Source: Bacillus sp. Xin1 (GTDB lineage: Bacteria > Bacillota > Bacilli > Bacillales > Bacillaceae_G). From it: 64,000 nucleotides of DNA. Under the pieces are notes generated by a model. The model was not told the origin of the DNA, did not search any database, and saw only the letters and a list, made by a program, of their open reading frames with translations. Below, piece after piece: positions 17,711 through 28,044 of this stretch; the stretch's first letter is position 1; every line of letters begins with the position of its first letter. Location of the stretch: the NCBI RefSeq assembly GCF_013314535.1, contig NZ_JABUAE010000001.1, positions 310,001 through 374,000 on the forward strand, read 5' to 3'. Made by a program: the position numbers and the translations under genes.

Positions 17711-18199
17711 ATGTTTAAAATTCAAGAAGTTCGTGAATTAATTAAGTTAATTGATAGCTCTAACATTGATGAATTTGAATACAAAAAAGATGGTACCACA
17801 ATAAAAATGAAAAAACGTGGTAATGAAGTTGTTTCTGTGCAAGCAGCTCCAGCGGCAAAAACAGCATTACAAATGCCAGCAGTAGAACTTGAAACGACGG
17901 TAGCAGCGGCGCAAGTAGAAGTACCGAAGCAAGAAGAAAAGAAAATTGTTCAAGATGAGAATTTACATAAAATCACATCACCGATGGTTGGAACATTCTA
18001 CGCTTCTTCTTCGCCTGATACGCCTGCATATGTAAGCGTTGGTGATCGTGTTTCAGAAGGGAAAGTTGTTTGTATTGTTGAAGCGATGAAGCTCTTTAAT
18101 GAAATTGAAGCAGAAGTAACTGGAGAAATTGTTGAAATTCTTGTTAACAACGGACAACTTGTTGAGTATGGACAACCGCTATTTCTTGTAAAAGCGTAA
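17711..18199 (+). CDS. accB: Biotin carboxyl carrier protein of acetyl-CoA carboxylase
   Basis: BCCP of 162 residues, carrier of the biotin carboxylated by AccC in the first step of fatty-acid synthesis. After an N-terminal helical part comes a Pro/Ala/Val/Glu linker (about 45-80), then the biotinyl domain with [12 protein letters not shown]; the biotin-accepting lysine is K127. The start at 17711 has GGGAG upstream; an ATG at 17690 is unsupported. accC begins 16 nt downstream. Confidence 0.96.
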   Translation: MFKIQEVRELIKLIDSSNIDEFEYKKDGTTIKMKKRGNEVVSVQAAPAAKTALQMPAVELETTVAAAQVEVPKQEEKKIVQDENLHKITSPMVGTFYASSSPDTPAYVSVGDRVSEGKVVCIVEAMKLFNEIEAEVTGEIVEILVNNGQLVEYGQPLFLVKA

Positions 18200-18215
18200 T
18201 AAGGGAGTCTTTGTG

Positions 18216-19568
18216 ATGATAAAAAAAGTATTAATAGCCAATCGTGGGGAAATTGCTGTACGAATTATTCGTGCTTGTAAAGAAATGAATATTGAAACAG
18301 TAGCTATTTATTCAGAAGCGGATAAAGAATCACTTCATGTGCAAATCGCAGATGAGGCGTATTGCGTTGGACCGACACTGTCGAAAGAAAGCTATTTAAA
18401 TTTGACAAATATTATAAGCGTTGCAAAATTAACAGGCTGTGATGCAATTCATCCTGGTTATGGATTTTTAGCGGAGAATGCAGATTTTGCAGAACTATGC
18501 CGTGAGTGTAATTTAATTTTTATTGGTCCTAGTCCTGAGGCAATTTCAAAAATGGGTACAAAAGACGTTGCTCGTGATACAATGAAAGAAGCAGGGGTTC
18601 CGATTGTACCAGGTTCACAAGGAATTATAAAAAATACAGAAGAAGCGATAGAACTTGCAAATCAAATTGGATATCCGGTCATTATTAAAGCAACTGCGGG
18701 TGGCGGCGGAAAAGGAATTCGTGTTGCTCGCGATGAAGAGGCGCTTGTAAAAGGAATTCAAATTACACAGCAAGAAGCTAGTACCGCTTTTGGAAACCCT
18801 GGTGTATACTTAGAAAAGTACGTTGAAGATTTCCGTCATGTTGAGATTCAAATAATGGCAGATACACATGGCAATGCGATTCATTTAGGAGAGCGTGATT
18901 GTACAATTCAGCGCCGTTTGCAAAAATTGATAGAAGAAAGTCCTTCGCCTGCACTTGATGCCAACGTTCGCAAGGAAATGGGTGAAGCGGCAGTAAAAGC
19001 AGCGGTAGCAGTTGATTATACAGGTGCTGGTACGGTTGAGTTTATTTATGAATATAAAACGAAAAGTTTTTACTTTATGGAAATGAACACACGAATTCAA
19101 GTAGAACATCCAGTTACAGAGCTAGTAACAGGGGTGGATTTAATTAAAGAACAGATTCGTGTTGCTTCTGGAGAAACACTATCGTTACAGCAAGAAGAAG
19201 TACAATTTAACGGTTGGGCAATGGAATGTCGAATTAATGCGGAAAATCCTGCCAAAAACTTTATGCCGTCTCCAGGTAAGGTAGAAATGTATTTACCGCC
19301 AGGAGGATATGGTATTCGCGTCGATTCAGCTGTTTATCCTGGATATTCAATACCACCTTTTTATGATTCAATGATTGCAAAATTAATTGTTCATGGGAAA
19401 ACACGTGAAGAAGCAATTGCAAAAATGAAGCGAGCGCTTAGTGAATTTGTCATTGAAGGCGTACATACGACAATCCCGTTCCATTTACAATTGCTAGATC
19501 ATCCTGACTTTATAAAAGGGGAATTTAATACGAAATTCTTGGAAGAGCATGAACTTGTGACGCAGTGA
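18216..19568 (+). CDS. accC: Acetyl-CoA carboxylase, biotin carboxylase subunit
   Basis: A 450-residue ATP-grasp enzyme that carboxylates the BCCP biotin with bicarbonate and ATP. The N-terminal [14 protein letters not shown], the glycine-rich lid [23 protein letters not shown] and [16 protein letters not shown] with its metal and base residues are all intact. The ATG at 18216 is 8 nt from AAGGGAG; a GTG one codon earlier is possible. It lies between accB and yqhY and is probably cotranscribed with both. Confidence 0.96.
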   Translation: MIKKVLIANRGEIAVRIIRACKEMNIETVAIYSEADKESLHVQIADEAYCVGPTLSKESYLNLTNIISVAKLTGCDAIHPGYGFLAENADFAELCRECNLIFIGPSPEAISKMGTKDVARDTMKEAGVPIVPGSQGIIKNTEEAIELANQIGYPVIIKATAGGGGKGIRVARDEEALVKGIQITQQEASTAFGNPGVYLEKYVEDFRHVEIQIMADTHGNAIHLGERDCTIQRRLQKLIEESPSPALDANVRKEMGEAAVKAAVAVDYTGAGTVEFIYEYKTKSFYFMEMNTRIQVEHPVTELVTGVDLIKEQIRVASGETLSLQQEEVQFNGWAMECRINAENPAKNFMPSPGKVEMYLPPGGYGIRVDSAVYPGYSIPPFYDSMIAKLIVHGKTREEAIAKMKRALSEFVIEGVHTTIPFHLQLLDHPDFIKGEFNTKFLEEHELVTQ

Positions 19569-19591
19569 TACATTTAAAGGAGGTTTTTTTC

Positions 19592-19984
19592 ATGGCTGAA
19601 CATATGTTAGATATGGGTCAAGATACAACCCTTGGAAAAGTAGAAATTGCACCAGAAGTAATTGAAGTAATTGCAGGCATCGCTGCTGCTGAAGTAGATG
19701 GTGTAGCAGCAATGCGTGGTAACTTTGCTACAGATGTTGTTGAGAAGTTAGGGAAGAAAAATCACGGTAAAGGCGTGAAGGTTGAATTAGTAAACGACGA
19801 TATTATCGTTGATGTTTATGTTGTCATGTATTTTGGTGTAGCGATCCCAGTTGTTGCACAAAAAATTCAAGATAATATTCGCCAAGCACTCTTTACAATG
19901 ACGGGTCTTGAGCCGAAAGAAGTGAATGTTCACATCGTTGGAGTAACATTCGAAACGCAAAAAACAGAAATCGAGCCAGTGTAA
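19592..19984 (+). CDS. yqhY: Asp23/Gls24 family envelope stress protein YqhY
   Basis: A 130-residue Asp23/Gls24 (DUF322) protein without membrane segment or signal. It contains the family pattern VIEVIAGIAAAEVDGVAAMRG and, later, DVYVVMYFGVAIPVVAQKIQ. In Bacillus the gene is linked with accBC, and loss of YqhY is associated with disturbed acetyl-CoA carboxylase activity. A perfect AAAGGAGG selects the ATG at 19592. It ends at a terminator. Confidence 0.93.
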   Translation: MAEHMLDMGQDTTLGKVEIAPEVIEVIAGIAAAEVDGVAAMRGNFATDVVEKLGKKNHGKGVKVELVNDDIIVDVYVVMYFGVAIPVVAQKIQDNIRQALFTMTGLEPKEVNVHIVGVTFETQKTEIEPV

Positions 19985-19992
19985 AAAATGGG

Positions 19993-20022
19993 AAGGTGCC
20001 TTGTCAAATGGGCACCTTTTTT
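19993..20022 (+). terminator. Terminator of accBC-yqhY
   Basis: AAGGTGCC at 19993-20000 pairs with GGCACCTT at 20011-20018, followed by T-rich sequence. The ~300 nt from here to nusB are A+T-rich with no gene; a promoter must lie there but I could not choose one. Confidence 0.82.
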
Positions 20023-20330
20023 CTCGTTTCATCTCTTCATGCACAAAATCTTCTAATTATTATACTATTTTAAAAATAAAGAATATAAAAAAAGAGTGAT
20101 GCGTTTTTCCAAAAAACGTACATTGTGATAGGATATGGAACTTGAAGTTAATCTTTTTATTATTTTTCAGCCTTGTAACTCGTGTGTGAAACGATAAATT
20201 GTGTTATTATCATTGTATTATAAGGTTGAAAAATCAATGAAAACTGTAAGAGTAAGTAAATTGACGGCTTATAAATTATAATAATATAACAAAACATAAG
20301 GAAAGACTTGAAGTATAAAGGAGAGTTACA

Positions 20331-20723
20331 ATGAAACGTAGGACGGCTAGAGAAAGAGCCATGCAAGCATTATATCAAATGGACATTACTGGAGAATTAG
20401 AGCCAAAAGTAGCGGTGGAAAATACGCTAGAAGAAGGCGAAGAAACAAATGAGTTTTTAGATTCACTTGTTGTTGGTTTTGTAGAACATAAAGAAACAAT
20501 TGATGAAGCAATTCGTCAAAATTTAAAAAAGTGGAAATTAGAACGTATTAGTATTGTGGACCGCAGTATTTTACGTCTAGCTGTGTATGAAATGAAGTAC
20601 ATGGAAGAAATTCCACACAATGTAACAATTAATGAAGCAATTGAAATTGCAAAAACATTTGGGGATGAGGAATCTCGTCGTTTTATAAACGGCGTTTTAT
20701 CTAATATAAAAGACACAATTTAA
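20331..20723 (+). CDS. nusB: Transcription antitermination factor NusB
   Basis: A 130-residue all-helical NusB. With NusE/S10 it binds boxA of rRNA leaders and prevents Rho termination. It opens [20 protein letters not shown], with the basic RNA-binding start, and ends [11 protein letters not shown], both family hallmarks. AAAGGAG precedes the ATG. folD follows after 23 nt, starting a run of nucleotide, DNA and isoprenoid genes. Confidence 0.95.
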   Translation: MKRRTARERAMQALYQMDITGELEPKVAVENTLEEGEETNEFLDSLVVGFVEHKETIDEAIRQNLKKWKLERISIVDRSILRLAVYEMKYMEEIPHNVTINEAIEIAKTFGDEESRRFINGVLSNIKDTI

Positions 20724-20746
20724 TTTCTTTAAGGGGGAATCTTAAA

Positions 20747-21607
20747 ATGGTAGCAGTAATCATCAAAGGAAATGAAGTTGCGGAGAAAAAACGAGCACAA
20801 TTAAAAGAAGAAGTTGTGAAGTTGAAAGAGCAAGGAATTGTACCAGGATTAGCAGTTATTTTAGTTGGAGAAGATCCAGCATCTCGTTCTTATGTAAAAG
20901 GAAAAGAAAAGGGCTGTGAACAAGTTGGGATTTATTCAGAGTTAATTGAGTTTCCAGATACAATTACAGAAGAGCGTTTGTTAGCTGAAATCGATCGCTT
21001 AAATGAGGATGACCGTATTAATGGAATATTAGTACAATTACCTTTACCGAAACATATTGAAGAGAAAGCTATCATTGAAAGAATTTCACCTGAAAAGGAT
21101 GTAGATGGATTCCATCCAATCAGCGTTGGCCGTATGATGACAGGTCAAGATACATTCCTTCCGTGTACACCGCATGGCATCGTGGAATTAGTAAAAGAAA
21201 CAAATCTTGATATTTCAGGAAAACATGTTGTGGTGATTGGAAGAAGTAATATCGTTGGGAAACCAGTGGGACAGCTATTTTTAAATGAAAATGCGACTGT
21301 AACATACTGTCACTCCAAAACGAAGAATATAAAAGAATTATCAAAGTTAGCTGACATTTTAATTGTAGCTGTTGGAAGACCAAAAATGGTAACGGCTGAC
21401 TATATAAAAGAAGGTGCAGTTGTAATTGATGTTGGTGTCAATCGCTTAGAAACAGGAAAACTATGCGGTGATGTTGATTTTGATAATGTACTGGATATCG
21501 CAGGCTATATTACACCAGTACCAAAAGGAGTCGGCCCAATGACAATTACAATGCTCCTTCATAATACAGTTGAATCTGCAAAACGTGCAGGGGTTGTTTG
21601 TAAATAA
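20747..21607 (+). CDS. folD: Bifunctional methylenetetrahydrofolate dehydrogenase/cyclohydrolase
   Basis: FolD of 286 residues, interconverting 5,10-methylene-THF and 10-formyl-THF with NADP. The substrate-site segment YVKGKEKGCEQVGI contains the catalytic lysine, PLPKHIEE follows, and the Rossmann segment VIGRSNIVGKPVGQL binds the cofactor. The C-terminal PVPKGVGPMTITMLLHNT closes the active site. It is probably cotranscribed with nusB upstream and xseA downstream (26 nt gap). Confidence 0.96.
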   Translation: MVAVIIKGNEVAEKKRAQLKEEVVKLKEQGIVPGLAVILVGEDPASRSYVKGKEKGCEQVGIYSELIEFPDTITEERLLAEIDRLNEDDRINGILVQLPLPKHIEEKAIIERISPEKDVDGFHPISVGRMMTGQDTFLPCTPHGIVELVKETNLDISGKHVVVIGRSNIVGKPVGQLFLNENATVTYCHSKTKNIKELSKLADILIVAVGRPKMVTADYIKEGAVVIDVGVNRLETGKLCGDVDFDNVLDIAGYITPVPKGVGPMTITMLLHNTVESAKRAGVVCK

Positions 21608-21633
21608 TTTGAATCGGCTATGAGGAGAGAGAG

Positions 21634-22992
21634 ATGGAAAAGCAATATTTAACCGTTACAGCATTAACACGCTATATAAAAACAAAAATAGAGTATGACC
21701 CGCATCTGCAGTCTGTTTGGTTAAAAGGAGAAATTTCAAACTTTAAATATCATAGCCGTGGCCATATGTATTTCACATTAAAGGATGAAAATGCAAGGAT
21801 AGCAGCGGTTATGTTTGCGGGGCATAATCGTAATATAAAGTTTAGACCAGAAGATGGAATGAAGGTACTTGTAAAAGGGAAAATTTCTGTCTATGAAGCG
21901 AGTGGTTCCTATCAGATTTATATTCAGGATATGCAGCCTGATGGGATTGGGAATCTTCACTTAGCTTACGAGCAATTAAAGGTTCGATTAGAGGAGGAAG
22001 GGCTGTTTTCTCAAGTTTATAAACAACCAATTCCTGCCTATGCCAAAACAATTGGTGTCATTACATCACCAACAGGAGCTGCGATTCGAGATATTATAAC
22101 GACAATTAAACGCCGTTATCCAATTGGGAATGTGATTGTATTTCCGGTACTTGTACAAGGGGAGTCTGCGGCTCCCTCAATTGTACAAGCGATTCAAACA
22201 GCGAATGAGATGAAAGAGATAGATGTATTGATTGTTGGTCGTGGGGGTGGTTCTATTGAAGAACTATGGGCCTTTAATGAAGAAAGTGTTGCACGGGCGA
22301 TTTTTTCAAGTGAAATTCCAATCATTTCAGCTGTTGGACATGAAACAGACTTTACAATTGCTGATTTTGTAGCCGATTTACGTGCGCCAACTCCAACGGC
22401 GGCAGCAGAACTTGCAGCACCGAATATACTTGAATTACAAGAGAAAGTGTTACAAAGAACTCTTCGTATGCAAAGAGCAATGCGAGAGATGTTACATAAA
22501 AAGCAAGAACAACTGCAAACCCTTCAAAAATCGTATGCATTTCGTTATCCAAAGCAAGTGTACGAGCAAAAAGAAGAGCAGTTAGATCGCACTCTTGAAC
22601 AGCTTATTTTAGCGAAAGAACGTTATATAGAGAAAAAGGTAAATCAATTGAAACAGCTCTCATTTTATGTTGAGAAGCATCATCCATCTCAAAAGATTTT
22701 TCAAACGAAGACAAGAGTAGAAACGTTGCAAAAGCAATTACAACGTGAAATGCAAACATTGCTGCAAACGAAAGAGTTTACTTTTATGAGGGCGGCTCAG
22801 CAACTAGAAGTACTTAGTCCACTTAAAGTAATGATGAGGGGATATGGGCTCGTATATAGCGAGAAAAAGCAAGTGTTAAAAAGCGTGAAAGATGTTAGCC
22901 TTGGTGAGGGTGTTTCCGTACAATTACAAGATGGAGTGTTAGATTGTAACGTATCGGGCATAGAGGAGCGTGAATTGAACAATGGAAAATAA
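21634..22992 (+). CDS. xseA: Exodeoxyribonuclease VII large subunit
   Basis: A 452-residue XseA. It starts with an OB-fold DNA-binding domain (residues ~1-100), followed by the catalytic domain with [27 protein letters not shown] and [23 protein letters not shown] split over the active site, then a long Gln/Lys/Glu-rich coiled coil (about 280-390) that binds XseB copies. The enzyme degrades single-stranded DNA from both ends. It overlaps xseB by 11 nt. Confidence 0.96.
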   Translation: MEKQYLTVTALTRYIKTKIEYDPHLQSVWLKGEISNFKYHSRGHMYFTLKDENARIAAVMFAGHNRNIKFRPEDGMKVLVKGKISVYEASGSYQIYIQDMQPDGIGNLHLAYEQLKVRLEEEGLFSQVYKQPIPAYAKTIGVITSPTGAAIRDIITTIKRRYPIGNVIVFPVLVQGESAAPSIVQAIQTANEMKEIDVLIVGRGGGSIEELWAFNEESVARAIFSSEIPIISAVGHETDFTIADFVADLRAPTPTAAAELAAPNILELQEKVLQRTLRMQRAMREMLHKKQEQLQTLQKSYAFRYPKQVYEQKEEQLDRTLEQLILAKERYIEKKVNQLKQLSFYVEKHHPSQKIFQTKTRVETLQKQLQREMQTLLQTKEFTFMRAAQQLEVLSPLKVMMRGYGLVYSEKKQVLKSVKDVSLGEGVSVQLQDGVLDCNVSGIEERELNNGK

Positions 22993-23212
22993 ATTAAGTT
23001 TTGAAGAAGCGATTTCTCAGCTTGAACACCTTGTTTCTAAGCTTGAACAAGGTGATGTTCCATTAGAAGAGGCAATTTCATATTTTAAAGAAGGTATGGA
23101 GTTATCTAAGCTATGTGATGAGAAATTAAAAGATGTTCAAGAACAAATGGCGGTTATCCTTGGAGAGGATGGAGAACTTAAACCATTTACTGCTGTAGGA
23201 GATGAAGCATAG
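22982..23212 (+). CDS. xseB: Exodeoxyribonuclease VII small subunit
   Basis: A 76-residue helical-hairpin protein; several copies pack along the coiled coil of XseA. The family pattern [30 protein letters not shown] is clear, broken here only by the normal helix turn. Its start lies inside the end of xseA and its stop shares one base with the ispA GTG, so all three are tightly coupled. Confidence 0.95.
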   Translation: MENKLSFEEAISQLEHLVSKLEQGDVPLEEAISYFKEGMELSKLCDEKLKDVQEQMAVILGEDGELKPFTAVGDEA

Positions 23213-24105
23213 TGGCATATGTAGCTTTTGATGCTTTTGTGAAAGAGAGTAAAGCTTTCGTTGAGGAGCAGCTTGTGCGCTATGCAAATCAATTACAATG
23301 TCCAAATGTACTTCGCGAAGCGATGATATATTCATTGGAAGCGGGCGGAAAACGTCTCCGTCCGTTACTTTTATTTGCAACGTTGCAAGCGTTTGAAAAA
23401 GAAAGAGAATTAGGTATAGGAGCAGCTTGTGCTCTTGAAATGATTCATACGTATTCGTTAATTCACGATGATTTACCATGTATGGATGATGATGATTTAA
23501 GACGAGGAAAACCAACAAACCATAAAGTGTTTGGTGAAGCGATGGCCGTTTTAGCAGGAGATGGCTTGTTGACATATGCTTTTCAGGCAGTGACAGCGTA
23601 CGATCATCAAGATGTTTCTACAGAAACAAAGCTAAGGCTTGCTCTTGAACTTGCAAAAGCAGCTGGGCCAGAAGGGATGGTTGCTGGACAAGTAGCAGAT
23701 ATGGAAGCGGAAGGAAAGCAGCTTACGCTTAGAGAATTAGAATATATTCATAAGCACAAAACAGGACAATTATTAGAATATGCTGTGCTTGCAGGAGCTA
23801 TACTTGCAGGAGCAACACCAGAACAAGAGAAAAAACTACTTGCATTTGCAAAATATATTGGTCTGGCTTTCCAAATTCGAGATGATATTTTAGATGTAGA
23901 AGGTATAGAAGAAGAAATCGGAAAACCTATTGGTAGTGACGCTTCCAATGAAAAAAGTACATATACGACGTTATTTACTATAGATGAGGCAAAATGTATC
24001 TTAGAAGAAACAATTGTCAAAGCGAAAGATGCGATTGCATCTTTACAATTACAAGATGAGCATTTATTATCTATTTGTGATTTAATCGCAAAGCGTAATA
24101 ACTAA
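23212..24105 (+). CDS. ispA: Farnesyl diphosphate synthase
   Basis: A 297-residue trans-polyprenyl diphosphate synthase making C15 farnesyl diphosphate from IPP and DMAPP. The first aspartate-rich motif is DDLPCMDDDD at 86-95. The second, FQIRDDILD, lies near 220-228. The two-residue insertion inside the first motif is typical of bacterial farnesyl synthases. The start is GTG at 23212 after GGAGATG, overlapping the xseB stop by one base. dxs, which supplies the pathway, follows after a 350-nt gap with its own leader. Confidence 0.95.
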   Translation: MAYVAFDAFVKESKAFVEEQLVRYANQLQCPNVLREAMIYSLEAGGKRLRPLLLFATLQAFEKERELGIGAACALEMIHTYSLIHDDLPCMDDDDLRRGKPTNHKVFGEAMAVLAGDGLLTYAFQAVTAYDHQDVSTETKLRLALELAKAAGPEGMVAGQVADMEAEGKQLTLRELEYIHKHKTGQLLEYAVLAGAILAGATPEQEKKLLAFAKYIGLAFQIRDDILDVEGIEEEIGKPIGSDASNEKSTYTTLFTIDEAKCILEETIVKAKDAIASLQLQDEHLLSICDLIAKRNN

Positions 24106-24210
24106 TGTAAGAGCGTTTTCATTTGTTGAGTCATTTATCATTTTGTGGTATAAATGTAGAAAAAGGTTTTTCTTTACTTGTTATTGGCAAAAATATATCT
24201 AGATTACGTT

Positions 24211-24244
24211 GCCGTTATCACTTTGTGTTAGCGGCTCTTTTTTC
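24211..24244 (+). terminator. Probable terminator after ispA
   Basis: GCCGTTATCAC TT TGTGTTAGCGGC forms an 11-pair imperfect stem (24211-24234) followed by TCTTTTTTC. The surrounding gap 24106-24456 has a 75-codon open frame at 24123-24350, judged non-coding, and a second hairpin near 24278-24318 (TTCTTAG..GAAAG pairing with CTTTC.TAAGAA) that could belong to a dxs leader. Confidence 0.6.
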
Positions 24245-24456
24245 ATCGGATAGAGAAGAGACGATAACTGGCGGCTTCTTAGCTGAAAGGCATATTTCGC
24301 TTTCTAAGAACGTAGAGAAAGATGACAGATTGTCTGTTCAAGCACGATAGAATAGAGCGTAATAGGAAAGATATTGAAGAATTACTTGTATTGTGCAAAT
24401 ATTTTTTGCAGTATTTGACATGTTGACAGATTATGAAACGAAAGTGAGTGATCCAT

Positions 24457-26349
24457 GTGGATCTAACGCAAATTCAAAACCCTAGTTTTTTGAAAGATAT
24501 GTCTATCAGTGAACTAGAGGCATTGAGTGAGGATATTCGGAAGTTTTTAATTGAAGAGCTCTCTCAAACGGGTGGACATATTGCTCCTAACTTAGGTGTA
24601 GTAGAACTCACAATTGCTCTGCATAAATTATTCGATAGTCCAAAAGATAAATTTTTATGGGATGTAGGACATCAATCCTATGTACATAAAATTTTAACAG
24701 GGCGTGCAAAAGAGTTTGGCACATTAAGACAATATAAAGGCCTATGTGGTTTCCCAAAGCGCTGTGAAAGTGAGCATGATGTATGGGAAACAGGTCATAG
24801 TTCGACTTCATTATCCGCTGCAATGGGAATGGCTCTAGCGCGTGATTTAAAGAAAACGAAAGAGTGTGTTATACCAATTATTGGGGATGGTGCTTTGACT
24901 GGTGGAATGGCTTTAGAAGCATTAAACCATATTGGGCATGAAAAAACAGATATGATTGTTATCTTAAATGATAATGAAATGTCGATTGCTCCGAATGTTG
25001 GCGCTCTTCATAATGTTCTAGGCCGTCTGCGTACCGCTGGAAAATATCAATGGGTGAAAGACGAGTTAGAATATTTACTCAAGAAAATCCCAGCAGTTGG
25101 CGGGAAAGTGGCAGCAACAGCAGAAAAAGTAAAAGATAGCTTAAAATATTTGCTTGTATCAGGTGTCTTTTTTGAAGAGTTAGGGTTTACATATTTAGGT
25201 CCTGTGGATGGACATAGTTATGAAAATCTATTTGAAACGCTTCAATATGCAAAGAAAACAAAAGGCCCGGTACTTGTTCATGTGATTACGAAAAAGGGAA
25301 AAGGCTATAAACCAGCAGAGAGCGATGTAATTGGAACTTGGCATGGAACAGGTCCATATAAAATCGAATCTGGTGATTTTGTGAAGCCGAAAGAAGTTGC
25401 ACCAGCATGGAGTGCCGTTGTGAGTGAGACAGTTCGTAAGCTTGCAAGAACGGACGAGCGGATTGTAGCTATTACACCAGCGATGCCAGTTGGATCTAAA
25501 CTTGAGAAATTTCATCAAGAGTTTCCAGATCGTATGATTGATGTTGGGATTGCTGAGCAGCATGCGACAACAATGGCGGCTGGAATGGCAACGCAAGGAA
25601 TGAAGCCGTTTTTAGCAATTTATTCAACATTCCTGCAACGGGCATATGATCAAGTTGTTCATGATATATGTCGTCAAAATTTAAATGTCTTCATTGGAAT
25701 TGACCGTGCAGGACTAGTTGGAGCGGATGGTGAAACGCATCAAGGTGTATTTGATATTGCGTTTTTACGTCACTTGCCGAATATGGTGCTCATGATGCCG
25801 AAAGATGAAAATGAAGGTCAGCATTTAGTGTACACGGCAATGCAATATGAAGATGGTCCAATTGCTCTGCGTTATCCACGTGGAAATGGGCTTGGTGTTC
25901 CAATGGATGACGAATTGCAGGCTATTCCAATTGGGACATGGGAAACGTTAAAAGAAGGCACGCAAGCGGCAATTTTAACGTTTGGTACAACGATTCCGAT
26001 GGCGATGGAAGCAGCGGAGCGTCTTGAAAAGGCTGGTATTTCAGTGAAAGTAGTAAACGCTCGCTTTATTAAGCCGATGGATGAAACGTATTTACATGAA
26101 CTTTTAGGTAAGAATATTCCAATTTTAACCATTGAAGAAGCTTGCTTAATTGGTGGATTTGGAACAGGTGTAGTTGAATTTGCTACTGACCATGGGTATC
26201 ATAGCAATTTAATTGAACGAATGGGTATTCCGGATCATTTCATTGAGCATGGTAGTGTTACAAAGCTATTAGAAGAAATTGGTTTAACGACAGATGCTGT
26301 TGTGGACCGTATTCATACAATGATTCCATCAAAACAAAAAAGGGCGTAA
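24457..26349 (+). CDS. dxs: 1-deoxy-D-xylulose-5-phosphate synthase
   Basis: A 630-residue thiamine-diphosphate enzyme, first step of the MEP isoprenoid pathway (pyruvate plus glyceraldehyde 3-phosphate). The ThDP motif begins at [14 protein letters not shown] and ends at NDNEMSI. The transketolase-type Pyr domain has [15 protein letters not shown] with the catalytic glutamate. The C-terminal transketolase domain is complete. A GTG at 24448 is open, but the family start aligns with the GTG at 24457 ([12 protein letters not shown]), which has GTGAG upstream. yqxC follows 3 nt after the stop. Confidence 0.96.
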   Translation: MDLTQIQNPSFLKDMSISELEALSEDIRKFLIEELSQTGGHIAPNLGVVELTIALHKLFDSPKDKFLWDVGHQSYVHKILTGRAKEFGTLRQYKGLCGFPKRCESEHDVWETGHSSTSLSAAMGMALARDLKKTKECVIPIIGDGALTGGMALEALNHIGHEKTDMIVILNDNEMSIAPNVGALHNVLGRLRTAGKYQWVKDELEYLLKKIPAVGGKVAATAEKVKDSLKYLLVSGVFFEELGFTYLGPVDGHSYENLFETLQYAKKTKGPVLVHVITKKGKGYKPAESDVIGTWHGTGPYKIESGDFVKPKEVAPAWSAVVSETVRKLARTDERIVAITPAMPVGSKLEKFHQEFPDRMIDVGIAEQHATTMAAGMATQGMKPFLAIYSTFLQRAYDQVVHDICRQNLNVFIGIDRAGLVGADGETHQGVFDIAFLRHLPNMVLMMPKDENEGQHLVYTAMQYEDGPIALRYPRGNGLGVPMDDELQAIPIGTWETLKEGTQAAILTFGTTIPMAMEAAERLEKAGISVKVVNARFIKPMDETYLHELLGKNIPILTIEEACLIGGFGTGVVEFATDHGYHSNLIERMGIPDHFIEHGSVTKLLEEIGLTTDAVVDRIHTMIPSKQKRA

Positions 26350-26352
26350 CAA

Positions 26353-27192
26353 ATGAGTGTAAAAAAAGAAAGAGTAGATGTACTATTAGTAGAACGAGGG
26401 CTTATAGAAACGCGTGAAAAGGCAAAACGCGCTGTTATGGCGGGACTTGTATATGCAAATGAAATGAGGCTCGATAAGCCAGGGGAAAAAATTCCACAAG
26501 ATATACCGATTACGGTAAAAGGACAAGTTATGCCATATGTGAGCCGCGGTGGTTATAAGTTAGAGAAGGCATTAGAGACTTTTCATCTTGATTTACAAGA
26601 TAAAATTATGTTAGATATTGGTTCATCAACTGGTGGCTTTACAGATTGTGCGTTGCAAAATGGTGCAAAGCTATCTTATGCTTTAGATGTAGGTTACAAT
26701 CAACTTGCTTGGAAATTGCGTCAAGATGAGCGCGTTGTTGTTATGGAGCGAACAAATTTTCGTTATGTAACACCGGCTGATTTAGAGCGTGGTTTGCCGC
26801 AGTTTGCTAGCATTGATGTTTCATTTATATCATTAAAATTAATTCTTCCAGTCTTAAAAACGATATTGACTCCAAATGGTGATGTTGCGGCTTTAATTAA
26901 ACCGCAATTTGAAGCTGGAAGAGAGCAAGTTGGGAATAAAGGCATTGTTCGTGATCGTAAAGTTCATGAAGCTGTCGTAGAAATGATCGTTGATTTCGCA
27001 ATAAAAGAAGGATATGATGTTGAAAACTTAACATTCTCTCCAATTACAGGTGGGGACGGAAATATTGAGTTTTTAATTCATTTAAAATGGCATGGAGAGC
27101 GCGAGAGTGGTGCGAATCATTCTCTAGTTTCTGCAAGACAAGTGGTAGCAGAAGCTCATGAAATTTTAAAACAAAAAGGGAAAGGGGAATAA
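26353..27192 (+). CDS. yqxC: TlyA-family rRNA (cytidine-2'-O)-methyltransferase homologue
   Basis: A 279-residue protein with an N-terminal S4 RNA-binding domain (residues ~5-65) and an FtsJ-like SAM methyltransferase domain (LDIGSSTGGFTDCAL near 82-96). TlyA proteins methylate 16S and 23S rRNA cytidines in mycobacteria; some also act as hemolysins in assays. The Bacillus substrate is unproven. Only 3 nt separate it from dxs, so it is translated from the same message; argR follows after a terminator. Confidence 0.9.
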   Translation: MSVKKERVDVLLVERGLIETREKAKRAVMAGLVYANEMRLDKPGEKIPQDIPITVKGQVMPYVSRGGYKLEKALETFHLDLQDKIMLDIGSSTGGFTDCALQNGAKLSYALDVGYNQLAWKLRQDERVVVMERTNFRYVTPADLERGLPQFASIDVSFISLKLILPVLKTILTPNGDVAALIKPQFEAGREQVGNKGIVRDRKVHEAVVEMIVDFAIKEGYDVENLTFSPITGGDGNIEFLIHLKWHGERESGANHSLVSARQVVAEAHEILKQKGKGE

Positions 27193-27212
27193 CTGTTGTT
27201 GTTCCTCTTTTT
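27184..27212 (+). terminator. Terminator overlapping yqxC stop
   Basis: GGGGAATAAC at 27184-27193 pairs with GTTGTTCCTC at 27198-27207 through two G-U wobbles, followed by a T run. The TAA of yqxC is in the 5' arm. Confidence 0.65.
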
Positions 27213-27334
27213 GCTGGAATTGTATAATGATTGTAAAAACAATTATGTACAAGTAAACGATTATAAGTTAACATAAATAAGTGAAGTATACCAATGTTTA
27301 AACTATGGTAAGAGATAGTGTGAGGTGCAAATGT

Positions 27335-27784
27335 ATGAATAAAGGTCAGCGCCATATTAAAATCAGAGAAATTATCGCGAATAAAGAAATTGAAACGCAA
27401 GATGAACTAGTTGATATTTTACGTAATGAAGGCTTTAATGTAACACAAGCAACTGTATCGCGTGACATTAAAGAGTTGCACTTAGTAAAAGTGCCATTGC
27501 ATGATGGTCGCTATAAATATAGCTTACCAGCAGATCAACGATTTAATCCACTGCAAAAATTAAAACGTAATCTAGTTGATTCGTTTGTAAAGTTAGACAC
27601 AGCAGGACATATGCTGGTGTTAAAAACACTACCTGGTAACGCGCACGCGCTTGGAGCACTTATTGATCATTTAGAATGGGATGAGATTATTGGAACTATT
27701 TGTGGTGATGATACTTGCTTAATCATTTGCCGTACGCCTGAAGATACAGGTTTTGTATCAGATCGGTTCTTGAATATGTTGTAA
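27335..27784 (+). CDS. argR: Arginine repressor
   Basis: A 149-residue ArgR/AhrC. The N-terminal winged helix carries [16 protein letters not shown]; the C-terminal domain has [33 protein letters not shown] with the GDD arginine-binding residues. As a hexamer it represses arginine synthesis and activates catabolism. GAGGTG selects the ATG at 27335 over an upstream GTG-like frame start. The amino-acid importer at 49.6-51.8 kb is one possible target in this window, but no convincing ARG box was found there. Confidence 0.95.
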   Translation: MNKGQRHIKIREIIANKEIETQDELVDILRNEGFNVTQATVSRDIKELHLVKVPLHDGRYKYSLPADQRFNPLQKLKRNLVDSFVKLDTAGHMLVLKTLPGNAHALGALIDHLEWDEIIGTICGDDTCLIICRTPEDTGFVSDRFLNML

Positions 27785-27789
27785 AAAGG

Positions 27790-27838
27790 ATCTTGTTTAC
27801 TTTTTTGCTAAAAGCAAAAAGTAAACAAGATATTTTTT
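27790..27838 (+). terminator. Terminator of argR
   Basis: ATCTTGTTTAC at 27790-27800 pairs with GTAAACAAGAT at 27821-27831, extended by T/A pairs toward the loop, followed by seven T. Confidence 0.88.
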
Positions 27839-27908
27839 TGTTAGGAGAAATGGATAAGTGTGAAGTGAGATATAGTATTTTTTAGAGTGAAATGAGGAAA
27901 TCGATGGA

Positions 27909-27938
27909 TTGACCCGTAAAACAAATGTTTGGTACAAT
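27909..27938 (+). promoter_or_regulatory. recN promoter with LexA/DinR-like box
   Basis: TTGACC at 27909-27914, 18-nt spacer, TACAAT at 27933-27938. Inside the spacer AAAACAAATGTTTG (27918-27931) matches the Bacillus DinR consensus CGAACRNRYGTTYC at 11 of 14 positions, including the AAC/GTT core. Repression of recN by LexA is inferred from this placement. Confidence 0.65.
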
Positions 27939-28044
27939 GGAGCGGTCTAGAAGAGTAAACGATACATACAATAACTACTTGAGTGAAAAGTGTGTAATGA
28001 AAGCACTTAGTAGGGGATTAGTTTATAACGAGGTGAATGGGGCA

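Noticed and set aside
24123-24350. 75-codon open frame between ispA and dxs
   Set aside because: No ribosome-binding site, atypical composition, and it spans an apparent terminator hairpin.
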